From Desulfobotulus mexicanus (GTDB lineage Bacteria; Desulfobacterota; Desulfobacteria; Desulfobacterales; ASO4-4), in contig NZ_VDMB01000002.1 of assembly GCF_006175995.1 (NCBI RefSeq), positions 1 through 64,000 of the forward strand: a DNA stretch of 64,000 bases. Direction: 5' to 3'. The translations under genes and the position numbers were made by a program. Below the pieces are notes generated by a model, which worked only from the letters and a program-made list of their open reading frames with translations, ran no database searches and had not been told where the DNA came from. Shown here in pieces: positions 25,619 to 34,168 of the stretch; the stretch's first letter is position 1; each line of letters opens with the position of its first letter.

Positions 25619-26376
25619 ATCTGTTTTCCCTTGAGCATAAGAAGGCATTGATTACGGGAGCGAGCAGGGGTATTGGTGAGAGTATTGCCGCAACGTTTGC
25701 GGAGTATGGCGCGCATTGTATTCTGGTGAGCCGTAAACTGGATAGCCTTGAGACTGTTGTGGACAGGATCCGTTCCCAGGGGGGCTCGGCCGAGGCCATG
25801 GCCTGTAACATGGGAGATCTGGATCAGATTGCCTCTCTCATGGATGCTGTGGAGGCAAAGCATGGGAGGCTGGATATCCTTGTAAATAATGCGGCAGCCA
25901 ATCCCTATTTTGGTGAAATGCTCCATGCGGAGGCCTGGGCCTGGGATAAAACCCATGATGTGAATTTGAAAGGGCCCTTTTTTATGTCCCAGAGGGCGGC
26001 CATACTGATGAAAAAGAAAGGGCAGGGAGGCGCCATTGTCAACGTCTCTTCCATTAACGGAATCCGTCCCGCGCAGATGCAGGGGATCTATTCCATCACG
26101 AAAGCAGCCTTGATATCCATGACTCAGGCCTTTGCGAGGGAGCTGGCACCCTGTGGAATCCGTGTCAATGCCCTGTTGCCGGGTATGACAGAAACGAAAT
26201 TTTCCAGTGCCATTACGGAGAACGAAGCTGTCAGCAAGGCGGTGATTTCCATGATTCCCCTGCAACGCATTGCCGCTCCCAGTGAAATGGCAGGCGCTGC
26301 CCTTTACCTTGTATCGGATGCGGCCTCCTATACCACGGGTACCTGCCTGATCTGTGATGGGGGCATGCTGGCCTGA
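25615..26376 (+). CDS. Short-chain dehydrogenase/reductase
   Basis: A 253-residue classical SDR: cofactor motif TGASRGIG (residues ~14-21), NNAA (~90), catalytic Ser in VSSINGIRP and the YSITK catalytic Tyr-x3-Lys. Family members oxidise hydroxy or reduce keto groups with NAD(P). The residue pattern around the second strand (LVSRKLDSL) is compatible with NADPH use but not decisive. It overlaps the small upstream ORF by 4 bp (ATGA). With the dehydratase-like enzyme it probably acts on a hydroxyacyl- or ketoacyl-CoA intermediate. Confidence 0.88.
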   Translation: MNLFSLEHKKALITGASRGIGESIAATFAEYGAHCILVSRKLDSLETVVDRIRSQGGSAEAMACNMGDLDQIASLMDAVEAKHGRLDILVNNAAANPYFGEMLHAEAWAWDKTHDVNLKGPFFMSQRAAILMKKKGQGGAIVNVSSINGIRPAQMQGIYSITKAALISMTQAFARELAPCGIRVNALLPGMTETKFSSAITENEAVSKAVISMIPLQRIAAPSEMAGAALYLVSDAASYTTGTCLICDGGMLA

Positions 26377-26492
26377 ATGCCGGAGCTGTCTCTATATTAA
26401 TCATGAATCCGTAGTCCCTTTAATGGGGTGGATCATGGAGGATTGGATCTTTATGGACTGGAAGGACGTGGGCAGCCCCTTTTTGCCGGAAG

Positions 26493-26530
26493 TCCGTTTG
26501 CAGAGTCTTGCCGCAGGCTCTGCAAACGGA
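26493..26530. repeat. Perfect 13-bp hairpin between SDR and ABM genes
   Basis: TCCGTTTGCAGAG (26493-26505) and CTCTGCAAACGGA (26518-26530) are perfect reverse complements with a 12-base loop. There is no T tract on the plus strand, so it looks like an mRNA processing/stability element or operator rather than a classic terminator. Confidence 0.6.
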
Positions 26531-26607
26531 AACCAGGGTTCTTTGGGCCAGTCCTCTGTGCAGACATAAACGATGGGACCTTATAGCTTTGGTAAAAGGA
26601 GGAAGAT

Positions 26608-26916
26608 ATGGTGGTTACGGCGATGATACGGGTAAAGCCGGAAGCAGCAGTTCCGGCGGAAGAAAGGCTTGGCGAGCTTGTAAGAGCCGCAGCGTCAGAA
26701 GAAGGGGTGCTGGTCTACTCCCTGCATAAAGACCGGAAAAACCCGGGTGTTTTCTTTGTATATGAAAGATATGCGGACAGGGAAGCTTTTGAGCGTCATG
26801 GCAGCATGGCCCATGTGCAGGAGTTTTTTAAATGGGTGGGGTCTCATCTCCTGCAGCAACCTGAACTCACTGTCTATGAAGAGGTGGCTTCATTTGTAAA
26901 AGGAATGCCAGATTGA
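26608..26916 (+). CDS. ABM-domain (YgiN-like) protein
   Basis: A 102-residue dimeric alpha/beta-barrel protein of the antibiotic-biosynthesis-monooxygenase family: strand MVVTAMIRVKPEA, helix EERLGELVRAAASEEGVLVYSLH, then FFVYERYADREAFERHGSMAHV. In anaerobes such proteins are often quinone-related or simple binding proteins, and the enzymatic role is uncertain. AAAGGAGGAAGAT gives an excellent start. It lies 230 bp after the SDR, separated by the hairpin, so cotranscription is possible but not certain. Confidence 0.78.
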   Translation: MVVTAMIRVKPEAAVPAEERLGELVRAAASEEGVLVYSLHKDRKNPGVFFVYERYADREAFERHGSMAHVQEFFKWVGSHLLQQPELTVYEEVASFVKGMPD

Positions 26917-26933
26917 TCTGTCATTTCTGCCGT

Positions 26934-27185
26934 TCATCTGCAAGGAGAGATGTAAACCTGATTATAGATGGGGGAGTTCCTGTTGTTTGGACAGAGCTCC
27001 CTTTTTATTGTCAGTGATTTTGGGAGGAATCGCTGGAATCTTCCATGAACTCCCATACCAGTGCAGGGGGCTGTGAACGGCCCAGCAAAAACAATGACCA
27101 GAGGTTTTTTTTCGTAGCTGCTAAAGAGAAAAGTACCGACTACCAATGCAATTAAACCAAGTAACAGGTTGAGTGATTTCTGCAA
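26934..27185 (-). pseudogene. N-terminal remnant of Leu/Ile/Val-family binding lipoprotein
   Basis: The frame, from a TTG, shows a hydrophobic signal-like segment and then EKKPLVIVFAGPF...MGVHGR. This aligns with EKPPVLIGFSGPL...LGIHGR at the N-terminus of the lipoprotein at 15472-16614. Homology stops after ~50 residues, the lipobox Cys is Ser/Tyr, and the ligand domain is missing. It lies just downstream of the sigma-54 activator on the minus strand. Confidence 0.65.
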
Positions 27186-27209
27186 TGGCAGCCTTTTTGT
27201 CTGTCTTTG

Positions 27210-28760
27210 TCAGGGTTCGGGAGATTTCCACGGATTACGGATGCCGAGTTTTTTCATTTTGGAGTAGAGGGTGGACGGTTTCAGTTCTAAAATGGCGGCG
27301 GCTCCACCCGCTCCCTTAATTCTGCCCCTGGCCTGTTGTAACGTGGAGAGAATCAGCTGGCGTTCTGCTTCGGCATGGTTCAGTGTTTCCTGTGGCTGGT
27401 GTTCATGACCGCCCGGAGGAGGGTGCAGGGAAAGGACAGCTCCCTGGGAAGAAATCATGGCGTTTTCCACCACATTTTTCAGCTCACGGATATTGCCCGG
27501 CCAGGAATAGGCGGTCATGGCTGCCATGTCTTTTTCTGACAAGGGACCAATATGCCGTCCCATGCTTTTGGAAAGCTGATGAATAAAAGAGTGCACCATT
27601 TCCGGTATGTCTTCCTGCCTTTCTCTTAGCGGGGGGACGAGTATGGGATACACATTCAGCCGATAGTAGAGGTCAGACCGAAACGTCCCCTCTTGCACCA
27701 TCCGGGCCAGATTCCGGTTTGTGGCTGCCACAATGCGGACATTTACACGTACGGTGCGGTTGCTGCCAATGGGTTCAAACTCGCCGTCATCCAGTACTCT
27801 GAGGAATTTAGCCTGGAGATCCAGAGGCAGCTCCCCTATTTCATCCAGAAAAAGGGTGGAACCGTGGGCTATGGCAAAGCGCCCGATTTTTTTGTTTACT
27901 GCTCCTGTAAAAGCTCCTTTTTCGTGCCCGAAGAATTCGCTTTCCAAGAGATTGGATGGCAGGGCCGCACAATTGACCTTGATCATGGTTTTGGTACTTC
28001 GGTGGCTTATGGCATGGACCAGTTCTGCCAGAACGGTTTTGCCTGTGCCCGTTTCTCCCATAAGCAGAACGGAGGCATCGGTCACGGACACCTGTTCCAT
28101 GCGGTTCAGCACCTCTGTCATGGCCGGACTGTTGCCGATAATGTGGGAGTAGCGGTTTTCACTGAGGATGGATTCTTTGAGATAACTGTTTTCTGCTTTC
28201 AGGCGTTCAGACAGTTTTTGTATGGTGTCAAAGGCTTTTCTGAGCTTGAGTTCGGTCTGTTTGCGTTCCAGCGCACTGGCAAAAACCTGGGCCAGAAGCC
28301 GCATGTGCCGAATGGAGGTTTCCGTCCAGTTCTGGTGTCTGCGGTAGGATTCAAAAATGATGACACCCAGTACAGACCCTCCGATCTTGAGGCTTACGCC
28401 CACACATGATTTGAGTCCTACCTTTTCCGCATACTGACGTTCTTCATGCCAGTCTTCCGGTGCGTCATCGGGAAGGCTGGAAAGGTTGACCACCTCGCCC
28501 CGCTTGAGGCGGAGGGTGATGTTAGGAGCTAGAGCATTGAGGATAATGCCCGGGTTTTCCGGCCATATATGGGCGGTATACCCGTGGCTTATTTTCAGTT
28601 CATGGCTGCCATCCCTGAATTCTCCGAAAACACTCTGGTCAATGCCGAGAAACTCCACAATTTTTCTGATGGCATCATTAATTTCCTGATCCACTTCCGA
28701 AGCAGGAATGTTGACGAACTTGGATGATATTTCAAAGAGGAGTCGTTCAAAGGTCATCAT
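27210..28760 (-). CDS. GAF-domain sigma-54-dependent transcriptional activator
   Basis: A 516-residue enhancer-binding protein: N-terminal GAF sensor (~15-170), coiled linker (~175-205), AAA+ domain with Walker A GETGTGKT, the sigma-54-contacting GAFTGAV loop, Walker B LFLDEIGELP and the arginine-finger region, then a Fis-type helix-turn-helix (AAAILELKPSTLYSKMKKLGI). GAF domains here sense small ligands directly, so no kinase is needed. The start at 28760 is uncertain (weak ribosome site; Met next to it). The nearest sigma-54 promoter is that of the dehydratase operon at 23858, its most likely target. Confidence 0.9.
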   Translation of the reverse strand: MMTFERLLFEISSKFVNIPASEVDQEINDAIRKIVEFLGIDQSVFGEFRDGSHELKISHGYTAHIWPENPGIILNALAPNITLRLKRGEVVNLSSLPDDAPEDWHEERQYAEKVGLKSCVGVSLKIGGSVLGVIIFESYRRHQNWTETSIRHMRLLAQVFASALERKQTELKLRKAFDTIQKLSERLKAENSYLKESILSENRYSHIIGNSPAMTEVLNRMEQVSVTDASVLLMGETGTGKTVLAELVHAISHRSTKTMIKVNCAALPSNLLESEFFGHEKGAFTGAVNKKIGRFAIAHGSTLFLDEIGELPLDLQAKFLRVLDDGEFEPIGSNRTVRVNVRIVAATNRNLARMVQEGTFRSDLYYRLNVYPILVPPLRERQEDIPEMVHSFIHQLSKSMGRHIGPLSEKDMAAMTAYSWPGNIRELKNVVENAMISSQGAVLSLHPPPGGHEHQPQETLNHAEAERQLILSTLQQARGRIKGAGGAAAILELKPSTLYSKMKKLGIRNPWKSPEP

Positions 28761-28840
28761 GGGGCTGAACTTTCTTTGAAGAATGTTGCTTGAGAATGGC
28801 GTAGCCGGGTCCACGAGATTCTTTTAATTGAATGCCTGTT

Positions 28841-29360
28841 GAAAAGCAAGGCAAGTAGGTTGGTCTGCTCCGATATTTCACTGATGTTAGCCGTAGCTTT
28901 GCCAATGGCTTCGACAGCCCCTCACAGAAAGTCCATGGAACGGGTTGCGTTACCGGAAGAGCGGTTGACAAGACCTGCTCTGGAGATAACATCGGTCACT
29001 ATTTCATGGATTTTTTCAATGAAGGTGTTAAATCCGGTGGCCATGTCACCGATTTCATCCCGGCTCTGCACTTCCAGTTTACGGGTAAGATCCCCTTTGC
29101 TTTTTACCACATCCTGTAGCATGCGGGTGGTTTTGCGGATAGGAATGGAAGCTGTTCTGGATCAGGCAGGTGAGGGCGAGGATGCAACATCCAGACCTGC
29201 GATTCCTGTTGTGGGAGCGTATGGCCTGCAGTCCACCGTATTTAAGGCGTTCTCTACGAAAATATCCATGGCCGACTGAATATAGGTCAGTTCCTATGCC
29301 GCCGAGGCATGAAAGGTGGATACAGCCGATTGGTGCATTTGTATGCCAAGAAAAAAAAAC
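28841..29360 (-). pseudogene. Heavily deleted chemoreceptor (MCP) remnant
   Basis: Fragments match the intact chemoreceptor at 16651-18657 in order. They include the TM1 end and membrane-proximal helix (AMDIFVENALNTV), a scrap of the sensor (GIAGLDV), the HAMP region and linker ([16 protein letters not shown]), and the beginning of the signalling tip ([10 protein letters not shown]). Stops and three or more internal deletions separate them. Nothing functional remains. Confidence 0.85.
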
Positions 29361-29433
29361 ATGCGCTTATCAGATTGCGGGTAGGGGGCTTCCGGTCATG
29401 GGGTGGAACCGGAAGTATGCCGGAATGCTCAAT

Positions 29434-29871
29434 TCAGGCAGAGGTCTGAAAAAGGGCCAGTCTCTGAATGAAGGTATCGGGAATACGAATGGCTTTGAAT
29501 TCTGGTCCGATACATACCAGGGTGAATTCGGCCCTGTTGCATAACTGTAATGTCCCGTTGACGTCTTTTGTCATTTCCTGAACAACGCAGAGGCTTCGGT
29601 TCCGGATCCAGGCAATGCGGGTGCGGATGATTGCTGTTTCAAGGTAGCGGATGGGTCTTTTGAACTGAATATGGGTATCGGCAACGGCTAGATGATAATT
29701 TTTTTCCATAATTTCTCTGTAGCTGCAGTCCGCGGCATCGAGATAATGATCCCTTGCTTCGTGATACAGGTCCAGATAGCGGCTGTGATAGATAACATTG
29801 CCGAGATCTACCATGTGCATGGGGATACGGATGGATACTTCATGGGGAAAGGCTGGGGCAAACTCCTGCAT
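29434..29871 (-). CDS. 4HBT-family acyl-CoA thioesterase
   Basis: A 145-residue hot-dog-fold thioesterase (YbgC/FcbC type) hydrolysing acyl-CoA thioesters. The active-site segment MVDLGNVIYHSRYLDLYHEARD (short-chain YbgC-type Asp/Gly/Asn near His and Tyr) and the central strand VADTHIQFKRPIRYLE are intact. The start Met-Gln-Glu-Phe is placed by comparison with the paralogue at 19053-19496, and the ribosome site is weak. It is the intact partner of that interrupted gene, with moderate protein divergence. It lies between a chemoreceptor remnant and a half copy of the dispersed repeat. Confidence 0.85.
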   Translation of the reverse strand: MQEFAPAFPHEVSIRIPMHMVDLGNVIYHSRYLDLYHEARDHYLDAADCSYREIMEKNYHLAVADTHIQFKRPIRYLETAIIRTRIAWIRNRSLCVVQEMTKDVNGTLQLCNRAEFTLVCIGPEFKAIRIPDTFIQRLALFQTSA

Positions 29872-30018
29872 GCAAAACACTTTCTGAAGGAAAAAGGATA
29901 AGGGGGCCGGAGCCCCCGGACGGTTCTCATGAATGCTGGAAATTTTTATCACAGCCGTCTCCGGATTGAAAGGGAAAGGACGTTCACCCAACCCTCTCAT
30001 CAAACTCAGTCATACCTT

Positions 30019-30173
30019 TCAGGCAGTTTGCCGATTATCTCGCATAGGCCTGCGAAGCTCTGTTCGTAACGATTGTAACGTTACTTTTAAACAGCCAAGG
30101 TACCTTCCAATGGTACGGAACTATTGAAGTTACAGTGTTGGCATTTCGGAATAAAACTGTGCTAAACAATTAC
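30019..30173 (+). repeat. Dispersed repeat, half copy 2
   Basis: A 155-bp segment matching the right half of repeat copies 1 and 3, ending in the terminal inverted repeat AAAACTGTGCTAAACAATTAC. The left half is absent. It stops a few bases before the methyltransferase stop codon, at the same place where homology with the relic at 23161 begins. Confidence 0.75.
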
Positions 30174-30180
30174 ATTTTTT

Positions 30181-31146
30181 TCAGACAAGGATACGCCAGC
30201 AACGGTGTATCTTTTTTCTTTTGTTCTGGTAATCTTCGGGAATGGTTTTTTGGGTGATCTCTTCGATTTCCCGGACTTTCAGGCTGTCCATCAGGGGCTC
30301 AAAGGCCTGATGGTTGGTGGAAAAAAATACAGTCCCGTCTTTTTCCATGACATCCAGAACCCTGTGCAGCAGTTCTGGATGATCTTCTGCAATATCAAAG
30401 GTTTTTCCCTTATCCCTCGCCGATGAGTAGGAAGGGGGATCCACCATGGTAAGGGTGAAGGTCTCGCCGTTTTTCTTGAGAGTCTTCAGATGGTCCATGG
30501 CATCGGCCTGAAGCAGCCTGTGTTTTTTTCCGTCCACGCCGTTGAGTCTGAAGTTTTCTCCTGCCCAGTCAAGATTGCCCTGGGACCGGTCAATGGAAAG
30601 GCTTTTTAAGGCACCGCCCGCTGCAGCGTAGCAGGTAAAGCTTGCCGTATAGCAGTAAAGGTTGAGAAACCTCGAACCTTCAGCCAGCTCCCTGACCATG
30701 GCTCTGGTATTTCTGTGGTCGGAAAAAAGTCCCGTATCCACAAAATCAGAGGGGTTGATCCAGAATTTCAGATCCCTTTCCCCCATGATGATTTTTTCGT
30801 CGGTCCGGTCAAGGCGGCCATAGCGTTTTCCGTCCCTTATGCCAGCATGCCTTTTTTTCAAATGAACCTTTTCCATGGGTACACCAAGGGCAGCGGCTGT
30901 AGCCTCAGCCATGGCAGGCAGCCAGTGGGGCTTAGACTGCTCCCGCATGTATTCCGCTATCACCAGATGCCCGCCGTACCAGTCCACAACCGCACGGATT
31001 TCCGGAATATCCCAGTCATAGAGCCGGAAAACCTCAAGGCCCTGACGCTGGAAACGTTTATGGAAATGCTTAAAACGTTTCTGGATGCGGTTTGCCAGCA
31101 TTCTGGCCTGCTGCTCTGTTTTAGGATCTGTCATGGAATCTGGCAT
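30181..31146 (-). CDS. 23S rRNA (guanine-N7) methyltransferase, RlmK-like
   Basis: A 321-residue class-I SAM methyltransferase resembling the C-terminal RlmK half of E. coli RlmKL, which makes m7G2069 in 23S rRNA. Matches include ANRIQKRFKHFHKRFQRQGL, FRLYDWDIPE, DTGLFSDHR, the SAM-binding FLNLYCYTASFT and the catalytic VDPPSYS. No THUMP or RlmL domain is attached, so it is a stand-alone form. The start at 31146 is preferred (GGAG nine bases upstream); 31134 is an alternative. Its 3' third is duplicated as a relic at 23161-23553. Confidence 0.85.
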   Translation of the reverse strand: MPDSMTDPKTEQQARMLANRIQKRFKHFHKRFQRQGLEVFRLYDWDIPEIRAVVDWYGGHLVIAEYMREQSKPHWLPAMAEATAAALGVPMEKVHLKKRHAGIRDGKRYGRLDRTDEKIIMGERDLKFWINPSDFVDTGLFSDHRNTRAMVRELAEGSRFLNLYCYTASFTCYAAAGGALKSLSIDRSQGNLDWAGENFRLNGVDGKKHRLLQADAMDHLKTLKKNGETFTLTMVDPPSYSSARDKGKTFDIAEDHPELLHRVLDVMEKDGTVFFSTNHQAFEPLMDSLKVREIEEITQKTIPEDYQNKRKKIHRCWRILV

Positions 31147-31389
31147 CTGCGTGGCTCCGGTTTTATAAAAAAGGTGTGTACACCCTGTGCGGTGGAGGAT
31201 AGGTATCAGGCAGGATTTTTTCAGGTGAATCAGGAGGCTTTTTGGCCTCGCTTTATCCTGCAGCCGATTATTCTGAATCATTTGGTCATGGGAGGCAATC
31301 TTATTTCTCGGGAGATATTTTTATTTCCTATGGCCTTTGTCTTTCAGCCGTGTTTTTTCCAATATTTTTGATATCTGCTGAGGTGAATG

Positions 31390-31845
31390 ATGATTCTGTG
31401 CATGGACCATTTGAATATTGTTGTGACAGACCTTGCAAAGGCAGCAGGCTTTTTTGAGGCTATGGGATTCAGGGCTGTGATGGAATCGGATCTGGACGGG
31501 GCCTTTCTTGAAAAGGTCACTGGCCTTTCCGGGGTGAAGGGGCGTTTTATTGCCATGGAGCATTCCGGGTCTTCCATGCGCCTTGAGCTTCTCGAATATC
31601 AGCCTGCCATGCTTCCGGATGGTCAGATAAGTATGGCAAATAAGGTGGGATTCAGGCATCTGGCTTTTCAGGTTGAGGATATGGAAAAAACCGTTGAGAA
31701 TCTTAAGTCTTTGGGTGCTGTTTTCCTGAGTCCTGTACAGACCTGGGAGAAAACGGGTAAAAAACTTGTGTATTTTCTGGGGCCTGATGGTATTCTCATG
31801 GAGCTTTGTCAGTATCCGCTTGCATCTGAAGATCAGGAGTCATAA
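31390..31845 (+). CDS. VOC-family (glyoxalase-like) protein
   Basis: A 151-residue vicinal-oxygen-chelate protein with two beta-alpha-beta-beta-beta modules. Metal-ligand positions look right (His in CMDHLNIVV, Glu in LELLEY, His in FRHLAFQV, Glu in GILMELCQ). This pattern covers lactoylglutathione lyases, methylmalonyl-CoA epimerases and dioxygenases. The length and the sequence are compatible with an epimerase or lyase but do not decide. GAGGTGA favours the second of two adjacent ATGs. It is divergent from the methyltransferase gene. Confidence 0.75.
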   Translation: MILCMDHLNIVVTDLAKAAGFFEAMGFRAVMESDLDGAFLEKVTGLSGVKGRFIAMEHSGSSMRLELLEYQPAMLPDGQISMANKVGFRHLAFQVEDMEKTVENLKSLGAVFLSPVQTWEKTGKKLVYFLGPDGILMELCQYPLASEDQES

Positions 31846-31930
31846 AATTATTTTTTTAATCAACGCTAATCAAAAGGAAAGGCACCTGTCCCCTGTGGAT
31901 AATCAGCAGGAGGTCTGGTGAAAGTTATCA

Positions 31931-32293
31931 ATGAAAATTGCATTGCCAACCAAAGAAAACAATACCATAGACAGCCATTTCGGACATTGTGAGTTTTTTA
32001 CCGTGTTCACGCTGAACGAGAAAAAAGAGATTATCAATGAAGAAAAGGTGGCCTCTCCGGTGGGATGCGGCTGCAAGTCCAATATCGCAGGAACCCTGGC
32101 GGAGCTGGGGGTAAAGGTGTTGATTGCCGGTAATATGGGAGATGGTGCCATACGGGTGCTTGCAGCCAGTGGTATTGAGGTGATCCGGGGCTGCATGGGG
32201 GATGTACGGGCCATTGCAGATAAATGGATTTCAGGGGATTTAAGGGATTCCGGCATCGGTTGCATTGCCCATGGTCATGAGTGCGGGCATTGA
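31931..32293 (+). CDS. NifX/NifB-C-terminal family iron-molybdenum cofactor-binding protein
   Basis: A 120-residue ribonuclease-H-like fold protein of the dinitrogenase iron-molybdenum cofactor family. It begins MKIALPTKENNTIDSHFGHC (SHFG is the cofactor-binding signature). It has GCGCKSNIAGTL and a C-terminal GHECGH tail that could ligate metal. Such small proteins are widespread in anaerobes outside nif clusters, often near ATPases of the MRP type, with roles in Fe-S or metal cluster handling. No nif gene is nearby. Confidence 0.8.
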   Translation: MKIALPTKENNTIDSHFGHCEFFTVFTLNEKKEIINEEKVASPVGCGCKSNIAGTLAELGVKVLIAGNMGDGAIRVLAASGIEVIRGCMGDVRAIADKWISGDLRDSGIGCIAHGHECGH

Positions 32294-32317
32294 CAGAGAA
32301 GGAAAAAGGAAAAGAAG

Positions 32318-32788
32318 ATGAAATACTTTTTTGTGTTTGCTGCGGTTCTCGCTTTTTCGGGCTGTGCCACATTTCAGTCGCAGAAGCCTCATTCCATGGA
32401 AGTCTGCAAAGAAAGCTCACAGGAAGAAATCGCCGCCCTCTTTGAACGCTGGAATTTTTCCCTTGAAAGCGGAGAACCCGAAAAGGTTGTGGAAAACTAT
32501 GCGGCAGGCAGCATTCTTCTGCCTACAGTGTCCAACAAACCCCGTTTCACGGTTGCGGAAAAGCAGGATTACTTTGAGCATTTCATGGAAAAAAAGCCCT
32601 CGGGAAAGATTGACCTGAGCCACATCGAACTGGGCTGTAATGCGGCCATTGATTCGGGTCTTTATACCTTCACATTCAAAGAAACCGGAGAGAGGGTACA
32701 GGGCCGCTACACCTTTACGTACAGGTGGGATGGCACCAGCTGGCGTATAAGCAGTCACCACTCTTCGGCTATGCCTGAAAAACCATAA
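32318..32788 (+). CDS. SgcJ/EcaC-type (NTF2-like) lipoprotein
   Basis: A 156-residue protein with a lipoprotein signal peptide (LAFSGC, Cys at ~16) followed by a SnoaL/DUF4440-like domain: EEIAALFERWNFSLESGEPEKVVENYAAGSILLPT, then FTYRWDGTSWRISSHHSSAMP at the end. The SgcJ/EcaC group is defined by this C-terminal HHSS motif. The function is unknown; ligand binding or a structural role at the outer membrane is possible. It lies 24 bp after the NifX-like gene and is followed by a clear terminator. Confidence 0.8.
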   Translation: MKYFFVFAAVLAFSGCATFQSQKPHSMEVCKESSQEEIAALFERWNFSLESGEPEKVVENYAAGSILLPTVSNKPRFTVAEKQDYFEHFMEKKPSGKIDLSHIELGCNAAIDSGLYTFTFKETGERVQGRYTFTYRWDGTSWRISSHHSSAMPEKP

Positions 32789-32802
32789 AATCTGGCCCAT
32801 AA

Positions 32803-32839
32803 AAAAAGCCCCTGTGCCGGTAAGGATACAGGGCTTTTT
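32803..32839 (+). terminator. Terminator after the lipoprotein gene
   Basis: AAAAAGCCCCTGT pairs with ACAGGGCTTTTT around a 12-base loop, with A and T tracts on both sides. It probably serves both the plus-strand lipoprotein gene and the minus-strand toxin gene. Confidence 0.8.
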
Positions 32840-32902
32840 GTTAAAGAATAAAGCAGGGGCTACACCCACCCATTTGTACAATACCTGGTGCAAACCCAGA
32901 AT

Positions 32903-33367
32903 TTATTCCATCTTCGGATAATCTGATAATCTGACAATATGTCCAAAATGCTTCACTTTTGCAATATGTCTTTTGTCATTCGTTATAAAAATAGCGTCGT
33001 TCATGATGGCCAAGGCATGATAGATGCAATCTGTCAATTCAGGATAGCCAGTCTTCTTGTTTCCTGTTCTTGCGAGCTCCACTGCTTTCATGCGAGTTCT
33101 GGTATTTGGAACAACAATATTCAATACTTCTGACTCTGTAATTTTTTCAATATATTGCAAATGCTTCTCGACACTCTCAATGTTGTTCATATTACCGCAC
33201 AAAACTTCCGTGATCTCATCCAGAAGAAGGCTTGGAACTATGACTTGAATTTTCTCCAGAATTGCATCTTTAATTATCTGTTTTGCCTTACCTTGTAACG
33301 AACGATTGTAAATATATTCCAGGAACACATTGGCATCCAGTATGTAGCGTTTATTTGTCATATTCAT
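32903..33367 (-). CDS. PIN-domain toxin (VapC-like RNase)
   Basis: A 154-residue PIN-domain nuclease. Acidic residues of the active site are visible at the N-terminus (LDANVFLEY), centre (DEITEVL) and C-terminal half (ELTDCIYHAL, ITNDKRH). These families cleave RNA, often tRNA or rRNA. It overlaps the upstream Phd/YefM-type antitoxin by ~17 bp, the usual coupling. Met at 33361 is an alternative start. Confidence 0.82.
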   Translation of the reverse strand: MNMTNKRYILDANVFLEYIYNRSLQGKAKQIIKDAILEKIQVIVPSLLLDEITEVLCGNMNNIESVEKHLQYIEKITESEVLNIVVPNTRTRMKAVELARTGNKKTGYPELTDCIYHALAIMNDAIFITNDKRHIAKVKHFGHIVRLSDYPKME

Positions 33368-33650
33368 TGGCTGTCTTGATTCGCTTTTGCTCACGAATGG
33401 ATCTAAGAACTTCAACCGGATCTTTATCTGTACCAATGTTAGGAAGACTATTCAGCTCTTTCAGTAGTGCTTTTTGCTGTAAAGAAATTGTTTTCTTCTC
33501 TTCTCGGTGAATAGATTGATCAAGAGGAATAATCCTTGCCAGTGGCTTACCTTTTCTTTCGATGGTAAAAATATCCCCTTTGTGGAAGACTTCGTCCAGA
33601 AGTGTTCCGAATTGCCTGCGTGCCGCAGTAACATCAATTGTTTTTTCCAT
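33351..33650 (-). CDS. Phd/YefM-family antitoxin
   Basis: A 99-residue antitoxin with the DNA-binding N-terminus DVTAARRQFGTLLDEVF and the strand IERKGKPLARIIPLDQ typical of Phd/YefM proteins. The charged C-terminal half would wrap the toxin. The start at Met-Glu-Lys-Thr is by analogy, with GGGGG nine bases upstream; an ATG five codons earlier is possible. Phd-type antitoxins repress their own promoter. Confidence 0.82.
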   Translation of the reverse strand: MEKTIDVTAARRQFGTLLDEVFHKGDIFTIERKGKPLARIIPLDQSIHREEKKTISLQQKALLKELNSLPNIGTDKDPVEVLRSIREQKRIKTANEYDK

Positions 33651-33783
33651 ATTATAGGCCCCCATGAAAGCAGATTTATGCCAAATGAACCATATCAACT
33701 ATAATGGTTCGGAGCGGAGGAGGTCAATGCTTTATTGAATATTGTTCGGAGCATACGGAAAATAATCCTTTCCCACGGGCTCA

Positions 33784-33812
33784 TGGCAAAGCTTTTGTAT
33801 GGCAGCGGTCTG
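33784..33812 (+). repeat. Imperfect direct repeat flanking mazEF, copy A
   Basis: TGGCAAAGCT..TTATGGCAG-type sequence of 29 bp. About 25 positions match 34578-34606 in the same orientation, with the MazF/MazE genes between them. Confidence 0.55.
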
Positions 33813-33829
33813 CTGATGCTTTGGTTGGC

Positions 33830-34168
33830 CTACTCGTATAGGCAAGCATCTAATATTGAAAGTACTTCAGACAACAGTTCATTGTTCCGCTGCTCGATAC
33901 GTTTAACACGGCGAGCTCGGAAATCAACTGATTTTACTTGCTCAACCATGACGAAACCGCTCAACTTGCTTGCCTCTGGTATTGGTACATGAAAGGGAAA
34001 GTCACGGTCAGTATTTGTAATTGGGCACACAATGGCTAAGCCTGTGTTTCTATTGAATAGATCCTTGCTGACAACCAGTGCTGGCCGGCGTCCTTTTTGC
34101 TCATGCCCAGCTTGTGGATCAAATGTAATAGATATTATGTCGCCCTGCCTGGGAATATAGGCTGACAT
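33830..34168 (-). CDS. mazF: MazF/PemK-family toxin endoribonuclease
   Basis: A 112-residue SH3-like mRNA interferase. It begins with YIPRQGDIISITFDPQAGHEQ and contains the GRRPALVVS strand and the VCPITNTDRDFPFHV segment characteristic of MazF. The C-terminal helix ends the normal length. It directly follows the MazE gene with no gap, as expected for a coupled TA operon. Confidence 0.92.
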   Translation of the reverse strand: MSAYIPRQGDIISITFDPQAGHEQKGRRPALVVSKDLFNRNTGLAIVCPITNTDRDFPFHVPIPEASKLSGFVMVEQVKSVDFRARRVKRIEQRNNELLSEVLSILDACLYE

